From an uncultured Shewanella sp. (GTDB lineage: Bacteria; Pseudomonadota; Gammaproteobacteria; Enterobacterales; Shewanellaceae): 64,000 nt of DNA. The notes beneath the pieces are model-generated. The model did no database searches. It was given only the letters and a program-made list of their open reading frames with translations, and was not told the origin of the DNA. Below are positions 39,338 to 47,044 of this stretch, piece after piece (the stretch's first letter is position 1; every line of letters starts with the position of its first letter). The stretch spans positions 61,337 through 125,336 of the forward strand of contig NZ_CANLKR010000011.1 in the NCBI RefSeq assembly GCF_947491715.1, in the 5' to 3' direction. The position numbers and the translations under genes were made by a program.

Positions 39338-39904
39338 TTAAAGATCGGGTGCAAAGGAACCTTCAACAACCAGTCCAATATTCTCTATTACCAAAGGAAG
39401 AATATCATCTGAAGTATTAATAAGACCATCACGCCCATAAGCTCTAACATGATATTGATTTTCACTAATTAAACGATAATAAAAATACTGTGGTTCCTGC
39501 ATCAATCCCTGCGAGGCATCATACAAAAATACCATGGTGTTTTCGGGAAGAGATGCTTCCAATATTTGAAGTGTTTCTGGGTAATGACCATTTTGTACTT
39601 TATAAAATTCAATGGCTTGAATAACACTGGTTAAATGTATTTTTGTTTGTTTGACTACCAGATCATCATAGATCCCACCTTCAGATGAATGACCTTCATT
39701 AACAAAAGCAAAGTAACCTATAGATCCATATAAGATTAAACTAAAACCAATGCCAGCAATACCGACAGCCATTAACTTAGTATGCTTTATTAATACTCCC
39801 CAGACAATTGCCATTAGACCAAATAAAATGCCAAAAAAAGGGATAAATGACATTCCACCGATAATATAACCCAGACAACCAACGGACTTTTTTTCATATT
39901 TCAT
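39338..39904 (-). CDS. Membrane protein with pseudopilin-like (GspG-type) C-terminus
   Basis: This 188-aa protein has two N-terminal membrane segments in a DUF4190-like arrangement (about 8-58; GCLGYIIGGMSFIPFFGILF). A soluble domain follows that resembles the C-terminal half of the major type II pseudopilin: IQAIEFYKVQNGHYPETLQ, and the calcium-loop-like GRDGLINTSDDILP. A prepilin cleavage site is absent, so it is not a normal pseudopilin. The ATG at 39904 was chosen because AAGGAAG precedes it at proper spacing. The function is unknown. Confidence 0.65.
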   Translation of the reverse strand: MKYEKKSVGCLGYIIGGMSFIPFFGILFGLMAIVWGVLIKHTKLMAVGIAGIGFSLILYGSIGYFAFVNEGHSSEGGIYDDLVVKQTKIHLTSVIQAIEFYKVQNGHYPETLQILEASLPENTMVFLYDASQGLMQEPQYFYYRLISENQYHVRAYGRDGLINTSDDILPLVIENIGLVVEGSFAPDL

Positions 39905-40196
39905 AATTAACAACTTCCTTATTGTTCACTGAAACTTTCCATGTTAAAAAGCAAACATTAAAATACCATTCGCTCACGACAATGTAAACAAAATGTTAAA
40001 GCAAAGTATCAAGACGAATGATCATAGAATGTACCTAAGGATATATTTTTATTATTAATCAAAAACGAGCAAAACAATGTACTTTTATTGAGGCATAACA
40101 GGCTGATCACACCCAATTAGAGGGATTGGTGTGCAGGTAAATGAACAACCACGTTTAACCTGATCTTGTTTAAACCCTTGTTCAACACATTGTTCA

Positions 40197-40303
40197 AAGG
40201 AGAAGCGCCCGCACTGTTAAGCCCGTCCTATCTCTGTTTTTTAGTTCCTTTATACATAAACTCCTTATCTGCGAGCAGGCAAGTTCATGACTTCACTCAA
40301 CGG
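40197..40303. repeat. Dispersed repeat copy R2
   Basis: It begins AAAGGAGAAG, then GTTAAGCCCGTCCTATCT, then GAGCAGGCAAGTTCATGA and CTTCACTCAACGGG. It is a diverged copy of R1 and R3 with the same block order. Confidence 0.7.
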
Positions 40304-40478
40304 GAACATTTATATTTGCTTTGATTTATATATTCATTACTATTACAACTAGTATAAAGTTGCAAAAATAATTAAATAGATTATAATCCACCCCCCCTTT
40401 CCAAGGGTAGTAAGATTAATTATAAAAGTAAAAAACACCAGGTTCAAGCACTGAAAAACATGAACCATTATAATCAAC

Positions 40479-40525
40479 AAATTACTAAATTACTAAATTA
40501 CTAAATTACTAAATTACTAAATTAC
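40479..40525. repeat. Octamer tandem repeat AAATTACT, 5.9 copies
   Basis: Five perfect copies and a final seven bases lie head to tail, ending 19 bp before the ATG of the following gene. The position between promoter and start makes length changes by slippage a possible control on expression. Confidence 0.95.
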
Positions 40526-40544
40526 ATATTAATGGATTAATTAC

Positions 40545-41495
40545 ATGAGTAAATGTACTAAGTTTTTATTATTATCAATTCTATTATCTATTTCTTCAAC
40601 GTCTTCAGCAGCTAAATATACATCTGTTATTTCATCAAAGGATTACAGCTTTGAATTATCAAAGGATAAAAACTATAAAAAAAAGTTGAAAATCTCAGAT
40701 AAATCATTAAATGGTAATATAATTAAAACACACAAATTACTAGACAATGCATTTGTCAATCTACAATCATTAAAACAAAAAATAGAGCCAGAATTAAAAA
40801 AAGCAATGGAAGATTCTGGACTTCACTTCCGTTGGTTTAATTTTTCGGTAACAGGGCCTATAGAAATAAAGTTAAGTGGTACTTCAAGTGGCAAAATTAA
40901 AGCAGAAATAAGTAAATTTAGTTTATATGGAAAAGCAAAAGCAGAAAAAAGTTGGTATTTAAATGCTTATGCAACCTTATCTCTCAAAAATGCCTACGCT
41001 TCGGGTGAGTATGATCCTTCAACGGGTAAAATAAATAACTTGCAATTAAAAAGTAAATTAAAATTTGATTTTGACTCGACACTTAATTACGTAATACCAC
41101 ATATTGATGATATAGCTAGTTATTTTGGTAAAAAGTTAATCATAAAAAATATGAACAATATTGTTTCAGAATATCAAGGATATAAAACTGCTTATGGATT
41201 AAATAAAGTTATTCCTGCTAATAAATATGTTTATAATGGTATTGATTTTAGCTGGAAACTTGATCAACTTTTAACAGGGATGATAGCAGGGGAATTCATT
41301 CGTATTTCTATTAATGATGTTGATTTAAACCCATCAGCTAAACCACTAATATGTTCTCAGCCTGGACAAATGTCATGGAACAAAAAGATTACAGAAATCA
41401 GCCTATCTGATGAAGTGTATTTTAAAATCAATAGAAAAGTTACACAGAACTGTCAATGGTCTGGAGGTGGAGGATCGACTTTCCCTGATTTCTAA
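40545..41495 (+). CDS. Hypothetical secreted protein, 316 aa
   Basis: This gene was not recognised. It has a clear signal peptide (about 1-22, LLLSILLSISSTSSA then AKYTS). The mature part is Lys/Ser/Asn-rich with many alternating hydrophobic residues, suggesting beta structure (IEIKLSGTSSGKIKAEIS, FSLYGKAKAEKSWYLNAY). Two Cys near the C-terminus may pair. The C-terminal tail is Gly-rich. The DNA is more AT-rich than the core genes, which suggests recent acquisition. The Shine-Dalgarno is weak. Confidence 0.65.
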   Translation: MSKCTKFLLLSILLSISSTSSAAKYTSVISSKDYSFELSKDKNYKKKLKISDKSLNGNIIKTHKLLDNAFVNLQSLKQKIEPELKKAMEDSGLHFRWFNFSVTGPIEIKLSGTSSGKIKAEISKFSLYGKAKAEKSWYLNAYATLSLKNAYASGEYDPSTGKINNLQLKSKLKFDFDSTLNYVIPHIDDIASYFGKKLIIKNMNNIVSEYQGYKTAYGLNKVIPANKYVYNGIDFSWKLDQLLTGMIAGEFIRISINDVDLNPSAKPLICSQPGQMSWNKKITEISLSDEVYFKINRKVTQNCQWSGGGGSTFPDF

Positions 41496-41566
41496 CCTTT
41501 CATAATCATAAAGGTTAGAAATACAACGTCAATAATTAGGGGTATTTTCCCCTAATTATTGACGTT
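41491..41566. terminator. Two nested-end hairpins after the 316-aa gene
   Basis: TCTAACCTTT/AAAGGTTAGA (41491-41519) contains the stop codon itself. It is followed by a perfect 18-bp stem, 41525-41542 with 41549-41566, around TATTTT. No T run follows on the plus strand, but the second stem is unusually long and will block or process transcripts. Confidence 0.7.
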
Positions 41567-41886
41567 ATATCCTAAATCGAGTAAACCTTTCATTGTTAGT
41601 GTGATCTAATGCCCTAATGGGGGTTATCAAAAACATTAAAAAATTCATTGTTTAATTATTCTCAAGATATTGAATTTATGACAACTTTACATCCGCATAA
41701 AATACGCACAATACTTGGCTAACTTAGAACTTAACGATGGGTGATGTTGGTTATTTTGCTTAACCGAATGTGCGAAAGTATTGCCTAGGATCAGGGCAAC
41801 ACCTCGAATAGCAGTGCACGTTAGTGTGTCCAATCTCGAAATGATGTTGCAATTTTAACTTGTTAGGTGCCTGCTTACTATCCATA
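41567..41886. other. Gene-free stretch, weakly structured
   Basis: About 320 bp without a credible ORF. It contains GGGCAACACC and GATGTTGC segments that can pair, and TTGTTAGGTGCC near the right end. Nothing was identified with confidence. Confidence 0.35.
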
Positions 41887-42253
41887 CTAAAACCCATGAA
41901 TTTTCTCCTTGAGCCAATCCCCTTTACCTTCTTCTACAGTAAAATTAAATTCGCAGCCTTTCTCGTTCAAAAGTTTAGTTAGTGCTAATAGAAGGTCCTT
42001 ATTAACCCCCTTTACCCTTTTTAAATTTGGATACACTTAATTTGATTGCTGTGACAAACTCAACAATGTATGCCTCTTTTAGGTTTCTAACACCTTCAAT
42101 ACAACCATGAATAATACAGCGATTTGCAGTTGTATCATCTAGTTCACCGGTGAATAACTTACCTTTGTCATTATATTCCATTCGTATAGTATAACTCCCC
42201 TTTCGGGATAAGCTGTCACAACTTCCAGTGCTATAGATAGTCACTTTTTTCAT
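41887..42253 (-). pseudogene. Catalytically dead RNase H-like gene, frameshifted at G5
   Basis: The first 83 codons (42253 to 42002) resemble the N-terminal half of RNase HI (VTIYSTGSCDSLSRKGSY, then ELDDTTANRCIIHGCIEGV). The catalytic residues are replaced: the YTDGS Asp by Thr, the NRMEL Glu by Ile, and the TDS Asp by Ala. The frame stops in AAAGGGGGTTAA. One G fewer lets it continue (VNKDLLLALTKLLNEKGCEF, then TVEEGKGDWLKEKIHGF) to TAG at 41887, for about 121 aa. The 83-aa form may be translated as it stands. The fold assignment is by eye. Confidence 0.5.
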
Positions 42254-42608
42254 GGTTTGATTAGCCTACTAAAGTTGTAGTTAACAGCTTATTCAACAGC
42301 AACAGGATAATCTTCCAGACTGCTTACTCTTTTTTTAATACCAACCCTAGATCACAGCATTAAGCTAGATCACACCGCTAACCCATTGTTTTAAAATTAT
42401 TATATACTAAAAAAATCAACTATTTATCAAGAATAGCAATGGCGCTACAATTATGGATAAATAACTGGCGAATTTTGGTTCAATCTAACAAAAAAGAGAT
42501 AACAAGTGCCTAATCCCCTCATCATCTCTGTCCACTTTGTGCGGGCGTTCTGCCCGCTTTCAGCCGACTCCCCGTCGCATACACCCGCCGACTTATTTAT
42601 GACATGAC
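42254..42608. other. Intergenic gap with a GC hairpin
   Basis: A gap of about 355 bp holds the stem GCGGGC/GCCCGC (42541-42557) followed by TTT on the plus strand, possibly a weak terminator with no obvious gene. No ORF was seen. Confidence 0.4.
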
Positions 42609-43094
42609 TTAATATTTCTCAGATGAATTGACTATTTCTGTGGCTTTTTCATCACTCATTTGACCAAAAAGTGCAGCCATCATCAGCCTGATCCGCTTCT
42701 CGGCGCTACCAAATTTGCTGGGATTCATGGTATAAGGCACATGAAAGTCCACTTCACCGACTTTTTGACCTTGCTGGTACGCTTTAATTTCGGCATCTTG
42801 TAAATATAATGCAAGATCCCATCTCCAAAGCCCCTCATATTCAAGGGTCAATTTACTCAAATCATGTTTTGCCCCACTATCTATGATCTTATAAGTATAG
42901 TGATTCTCTGTGAGCCAACTCTCCATCGCCTCTAAAAAACCTTCCCGAGTCGCATCATCTTTCACAATCACGATATCAGCTTTATTTGTCATAGCCTTAA
43001 TGGGCTGAGCAGCATAACGAGGAGAGCCACAACCCGATAAAATCAGTAACGTAATAAAAACAAATAAAAATCGGTTACATCTTTTCATCATCAA
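42609..43094 (-). CDS. Hypothetical lipoprotein, 161 aa
   Basis: The signal peptide ends in a lipobox ILSGC, so the product is exported and lipidated. The mature part has an alpha/beta character (ADIVIVKDDATREGFLEAME, then LTLEYEGLWRWDLALYLQDA). It resembles lipoproteins known from Shewanella that NCBI groups as the Sbal_3080 family; this is recalled, not searched. AGGAAGG precedes two consecutive ATG codons, so the start may be one or two codons later. Confidence 0.7.
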   Translation of the reverse strand: MMMKRCNRFLFVFITLLILSGCGSPRYAAQPIKAMTNKADIVIVKDDATREGFLEAMESWLTENHYTYKIIDSGAKHDLSKLTLEYEGLWRWDLALYLQDAEIKAYQQGQKVGEVDFHVPYTMNPSKFGSAEKRIRLMMAALFGQMSDEKATEIVNSSEKY

Positions 43095-43276
43095 CCTTCC
43101 TGTTGTCCCTGTTAAAATGTTATATTTATGTTATTACTTGAAAATAAGGCGAAATAATAAAGCATTATAAATCAATTGTATACTTTTATAATATCCTCTA
43201 CATTCGACAAATCTTATTCGAATAAACTGGCGTTAATCACCTTGTGGCCAACTCATCATGTGATGTTGTGATTCAT

Positions 43277-43410
43277 TTCTAGGTTAATGGCTTCTAGGTT
43301 GATGGCTTCTAGGTTGATGGCTTCTAGGTTGATGGCTTCTAGATTAATGGCTTCTAGGTTGATAACTTCTAGATTAATGGCTTCTAGGTTAACAACTTCT
43401 AGATTGAACG
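43277..43410. repeat. 15-bp tandem repeat, about 9 copies
   Basis: The unit is TTCTAGGTTGATGGC with variants such as TTCTAGATTAATGGC. Because 15 is a multiple of three, one frame stays open and would encode MASRL pentapeptides for about 58 codons. There is no ribosome-binding site, so coding is unlikely. Confidence 0.93.
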
Positions 43411-43415
43411 TAGCG

Positions 43416-43525
43416 AAAGGAGAAACCCACACACAGTTAAGCCCGTCCTATCTTTGTTTTGTTTAATTTCTTTATCTTCTCTACGTAAAAAGATATCAGT
43501 CAGCAGGTAAGTTTATACCTTGACT
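43416..43525. repeat. Dispersed repeat copy R3
   Basis: AAAGGAGAAA, GTTAAGCCCGTCCTATCTTTG, TTTATCTTCTCTACGTAAAA and CAGTCAGCAGGTAAGTT appear in the order seen in R1 and R2. Confidence 0.7.
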
Positions 43526-43675
43526 CTAAGAGAGTGTTTCAGGCGTACGAGGATCTTTGTATCGTATACTGTCTATCACAGCACTATTTTTATCCTCATT
43601 TTTGAACGAAATATATAAATGAAGCACACAATACCGCGCTCAGCCTTCAAAGGCCGGTGACAGCGCCTATTTGAG

Positions 43676-44029
43676 TTACTCATCTAGAAGAATATTGAAA
43701 CCACCATAAATTAAACGCTTACCATCAAAAGGCATAGGGTTGTTATCGGGATGCATCCTTGGATCGTCCATCATTGCTTTCCAAGCAAGATCACGAGCCT
43801 CTTTGGAAGGCCATGTGACCCAAGAAAACACGATTGATTCATTGGTTTCTCGTTTTACGGACATGGGGAATGACGTAAATTCACCTTCGGGAACATCATC
43901 TTCCCACGTTTCTACTATTTTTAATGCGCCATTTTCTTTAAATATAGCGGCAGACATTTTTGCGTGTTCAATGTACTTTTCTTTATTCGTGGTGGGTACA
44001 GCGGCAACAAATCCATCGACATAATGCAT
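43676..44029 (-). CDS. DUF1428-family protein (YbaA-like)
   Basis: This small cytoplasmic protein of 117 aa is close to E. coli YbaA (DUF1428; alpha-beta dimeric barrel fold predicted). Conserved segments are MHYVDGFVAAVP, KENGALKIVETWEDDVPEG, FSWVTWPSKEARD and MPFDGKRLIYGGF. The biochemical role is unknown for the family. The start was set at MHYVDG because AAGGAGAG precedes it and homologues begin there; the frame is open 19 codons further upstream. Confidence 0.88.
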   Translation of the reverse strand: MHYVDGFVAAVPTTNKEKYIEHAKMSAAIFKENGALKIVETWEDDVPEGEFTSFPMSVKRETNESIVFSWVTWPSKEARDLAWKAMMDDPRMHPDNNPMPFDGKRLIYGGFNILLDE

Positions 44030-44313
44030 TTCACTCTCCTTAATAAGCGATAAAATATAAACAGTCTCCTTCAAACATTGACTCACCCATAAACCAAGTC
44101 GAAGGAAATCAAATCTACTATTAATGATAACTGTCTATGAATGCAGCCCATCCGTAAATACAGCTAAAGGTTATTAATTAGTCAAGTAACTTTTTGGTGT
44201 CTTGATTACTCTTTCTGATGTTTAACAAATATCCAGTATTAAACTGGTATTAATATATTAAAAATAATTATGGTTTTGGTTTCTGGCTGCTGCCTCGACT
44301 TGTTAGCTGATAT

Positions 44314-45036
44314 TTAATTCGCATCTGAGACTCTAAATAATTTGTTTTTACGACCATATTCATTATGGTAGCCAAGAATAATTTTATTTGTGTTGACTTT
44401 ATTGTTTTCAAAGCAGTCAATCAAATACCACCAAAAGTCCTCTTTTTTTATAAGATTACTAAACACATTCGCCTTTAAGCCAAAGACAGCATCATCAACT
44501 TTTGACTTTTCCGATGGTTCATTATTATTAATATAGTGACGGGTTGTAAAATTACAGTATTCAGCAAGCCTTACTGAGTCTTTTGCTGCAACATCCCTAA
44601 TCACATAGTGAGGCGTATATATTTTTGACTCAATATAATTTATATCTGTATACATCGAGGGCTCTCGGCCATTTTTAAGTGCAATCATTAAATCCAAAGC
44701 TTTTTCAACTGCCCCTTTAGGATCTTTTGATGTGAGGATTGATGCATGAAAAGCGGCGTTAATTTTATTAGAATGACTTTCTATGGATTTTATGATCTTA
44801 GAAGTTATAGCTGAATCACTTAAATTACGCTCACTGGACTCAAAACATAAATATGCTTTGCCAACCTCTTCTATAGCGGCAACTGATAAAAAATAAGCTC
44901 TAGCTAAATGATCATTTTTGAGTAAAAGATTAGCTTCTTTTATCAGCTGCTTTGCGTTATCAAATGAAGCTAATGATAAATCTTTTAGAATATTAACAGT
45001 AAACCTAAATTCGGGTGGAATTCTTGATGTTCCCAT
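44314..45036 (-). CDS. AbiV-family abortive-infection protein (HEPN)
   Basis: This 240-aa soluble protein resembles the AbiV family, known from lactococcal phage resistance. Its N-terminal helical domain has the hallmark NAKQLIKEANLLLKNDHLARAY, then SVAAIEEVGKAYLC. The AIEEVGK core is typical of AbiV HEPN domains. The C-terminal half is helical and not recognised. AbiV proteins block phage translation and cause abortive infection. It stands alone, with no visible antitoxin. The DNA is AT-rich and the surroundings accessory, which fits horizontal gain. Confidence 0.75.
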   Translation of the reverse strand: MGTSRIPPEFRFTVNILKDLSLASFDNAKQLIKEANLLLKNDHLARAYFLSVAAIEEVGKAYLCFESSERNLSDSAITSKIIKSIESHSNKINAAFHASILTSKDPKGAVEKALDLMIALKNGREPSMYTDINYIESKIYTPHYVIRDVAAKDSVRLAEYCNFTTRHYINNNEPSEKSKVDDAVFGLKANVFSNLIKKEDFWWYLIDCFENNKVNTNKIILGYHNEYGRKNKLFRVSDAN

Positions 45037-45777
45037 CGTTCACCTAACCTTTGTATAGTTCGTTTTCTCAATTTAATCTGCTTTTACTTAACAAACATAC
45101 TTTTACTCTTTCCCAATCTCAGTTAGTCAAAACACACATGACTAATACACTGTATTTAAATCAGTTAATAACAATACTGATACGCCCATACTATCAACAG
45201 TCCTTCTAACTAAACCATTACCCATAAATACTAAAACCTTTGAAATCGAATGCGCTAAATCACAATTTTCAGTAAAAAACCAGTCCATACTTGACCCAAC
45301 ACACTCAATTCGAAGCTATACACTGCCTTTGTTTTTTGCTTTTAGTCCCCATCGAAATTGACGAAAATATTTTATCAGTCATCGCGTGAGCGAGGCACGG
45401 ATGCCGAGGTAGCCTTAGTTGAATCAGGGATGATGAATCTAAGGCGATAGCGATGACTGTTAATAAAATAATAAGGCGCTTAACTTCGTCTGGGGCAGCA
45501 AGGTGATCCAAGAGGGAATTGCTGTGGTTTCCCTTTTGGCCCTGTGTGAGTGGGCACTCACTATGTTCCATTAAGCGAAGCTTAATATTTTCCACCTGCT
45601 GCAGGCAATTAGCATCAATAAGGCCATGGTTAATAGAAAACCAGTCCAATATAAATAGACTAGGTGAATACATAAAAAGGAAGGAACAGCTTCATGAAAA
45701 GAAAAGTATTGAACTCAGAAGTTCAAGTATGACAAATCAATGTCATACTCAAACCCCACTAATGTGTCAGTCACACA
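45037..45777. other. 741-bp gap with a candidate non-autonomous mobile element
   Basis: No credible gene was seen. An open frame at 45305-45673 (minus) has no coding character. The right two thirds hold the direct-repeat-flanked segment described at 45276-45648. Confidence 0.45.
45276..45648. repeat. Segment flanked by a 12-bp direct repeat with an internal long stem
   Basis: AAAACCAGTCCA occurs at 45276-45287 and again at 45637-45648. Between them CAGTCATCGC (45376-45385) pairs with GCGATGACTG (45450-45459), with CCTTAG/CTAAGG nested inside. The layout resembles a small non-autonomous element or a duplication scar. No transposase is present. Identity is uncertain. Confidence 0.45.
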
Positions 45778-46164
45778 TTAGTGATTACAATCTGGGCCAT
45801 GTTCATGGTCATCATCCATAAACTCATCATCGCCTTCTTGATGCTGCATCACGCCCCAACCATCACTCATGCCGCCAAACTCACTGGCGAAATCATTGAG
45901 ACTCGATTCTTGCGCAACCAGCGCATCATATTCAGGTACCATGTTTAAGCACACAATGAGCTCCCACTTACCCGACTCGTCGTTTAACAGCAGCTCAACT
46001 TCACCTTCTAACGCTTTCGTTTGAATATCTTCTAAGGCCGACTCTGCATCTCTTTGATCGTCAAAAACTAAAAAGAAATCAATATCAAGCGCTTTCGATA
46101 AATCAATGCCAGCATCCGCCATGGCCGCTAACATTTTACCATTATCATCATCTGGGTATTGCAT
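45778..46164 (-). CDS. rraB: RraB-like regulator of RNase E
   Basis: This acidic cytoplasmic protein of 128 aa resembles RraB, which binds RNase E and alters mRNA decay. The typical central block is IDFFLVFDDQRDAESALEDI, with VELLLNDESGKWELIVCLNM and a late GMSDGWGVMQ. The C-terminal tail is rich in Asp, Glu and His (DDEFMDDDHEHGPDCNH) and may bind metal. It is shorter at the N-terminus than E. coli RraB. The next two genes upstream lie on the same strand. Confidence 0.82.
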   Translation of the reverse strand: MQYPDDDNGKMLAAMADAGIDLSKALDIDFFLVFDDQRDAESALEDIQTKALEGEVELLLNDESGKWELIVCLNMVPEYDALVAQESSLNDFASEFGGMSDGWGVMQHQEGDDEFMDDDHEHGPDCNH

Positions 46165-46203
46165 AAACCATTCTCCAATCTTATAAGCAGATAATATTCA
46201 CTT

Positions 46204-46437
46204 TTAGCCAGCCGCTAAAATCTTGACAGACTCACCATTAAACGTCACGGTTTCTCCCGCTGTTACCTTTTTACGTTTACGGGTTTCAATCTCGCCATTA
46301 ACCTGCACAAGACCTTCAGAGATCACATGCTTAGCTTCACCACCCGCACTCATCCACCCCTGCACCTTCAAGACTTTATAAAGCTCAATGTATTCTTCAC
46401 CCGCTAATAATGTTAGTTCAGCCACTTGATTACTCAC
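46204..46437 (-). CDS. ybcJ: S4-domain RNA-binding protein YbcJ-like
   Basis: This small RNA-binding protein of 77 aa consists of one S4 domain: ELYKVLKVQGWMSAGGEAKHV, then GLVQVNGEIETRKRKKVTAG. It matches YbcJ in length and layout. It probably binds structured RNA; a precise target is unknown. It is 39 nt upstream of rraB in the same direction, so they may be co-transcribed, two RNA-linked proteins together. Confidence 0.87.
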   Translation of the reverse strand: MSNQVAELTLLAGEEYIELYKVLKVQGWMSAGGEAKHVISEGLVQVNGEIETRKRKKVTAGETVTFNGESVKILAAG

Positions 46438-46544
46438 TTAGACTCGCCTTTATCAAAATATATTGCGCCGCATTATACCTGAACTCATTTACAGTGTCTG
46501 TTTCAACCAAGGTCACAACACATTCGACAATGACAGCTTACCAA

Positions 46545-46580
46545 TAAAAAATGAGTAACAGTGCAAGACTGTTACTCATT
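46545..46580 (-). terminator. Rho-independent terminator of ppiC
   Basis: A 12-bp stem ATGAGTAACAGT/ACTGTTACTCAT with a 5-nt loop is followed on the minus strand by a run of T. It lies about 55 nt after the ppiC stop. Confidence 0.85.
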
Positions 46581-46633
46581 TCTCTAGCAAACTCAGGTTA
46601 AAACCTGGTCAATCCAATATTAAAAAATGCACA

Positions 46634-46912
46634 TTATCCGCGGCTAGTCACTTCAAGTAAGTGATAACCAAATTGTGTCTTAACCGGTCCTTGGACTTCA
46701 TTCAATGGCGCACTGAATACAACCTCATCAAACTCTTTTACCATCATACCAGGACCAAATGAGCCTAAATCTCCACCTTGTGACGATGAAGGGCATGAAG
46801 AGTTTGCCTTAGCAACGTCACCGAAATCAGCACCCTCTAAGATTTCTTGCTTTAACTCTGCACATTTTTCTTCAGTGCTCACTAAAAGGTGTCTTGCTGT
46901 GGCTTGTACCAT
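46634..46912 (-). CDS. ppiC: Parvulin-type peptidyl-prolyl isomerase PpiC
   Basis: This cytoplasmic parvulin of 92 aa, a single rotamase domain like E. coli PpiC (93 aa), has RHLLVSTEEKCAELKQEI, ADFGDVAKANSSCPSSSQGG, LGSFGPGMMVKEFDEVVFS and QFGYHLLEV. The start at MVQATARHLL follows the family; 14 in-frame codons upstream are probably not translated. It speeds cis-trans isomerisation of prolyl bonds. Confidence 0.92.
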   Translation of the reverse strand: MVQATARHLLVSTEEKCAELKQEILEGADFGDVAKANSSCPSSSQGGDLGSFGPGMMVKEFDEVVFSAPLNEVQGPVKTQFGYHLLEVTSRG

Positions 46913-47044
46913 AATGTTACTCCAAAAATAAAGGTAAGCCGATGATGATAGCAATACATCGGCATCAATAAACGCTGTCAGTATAAAAACAAAAAACGAT
47001 TTTAAAAAGCCCTATCGCTACTTTGTTTCAAAATACCCACTCAA

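Larger units (their letters stand above)
39905..40544. other. 640-bp gap with repeat R2 and an octamer array
   Basis: No gene was seen. It holds dispersed repeat R2 (40197-40303), a run of seven C near 40391, and an 8-bp tandem repeat just before the next start codon. Confidence 0.5.
43095..43675. other. 581-bp gap with a 15-bp tandem array and repeat R3
   Basis: No convincing gene was seen. It contains a 15-bp minisatellite (43277-43410) running straight into dispersed repeat R3 (43416-43525). Confidence 0.5.

Noticed and set aside
41690..41890. Integron attC-like site near GTTAGGT at the end of this stretch
   Set aside because: A GTTRRRY core is present, but no matching RYYYAAC partner at the proper distance and no integrase was seen.
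45305..45673. Minus-strand open frame of 122 codons
   Set aside because: It has no family similarity and no ribosome-binding site, and it runs through the nested stem of the direct-repeat-flanked segment. It looks like chance.
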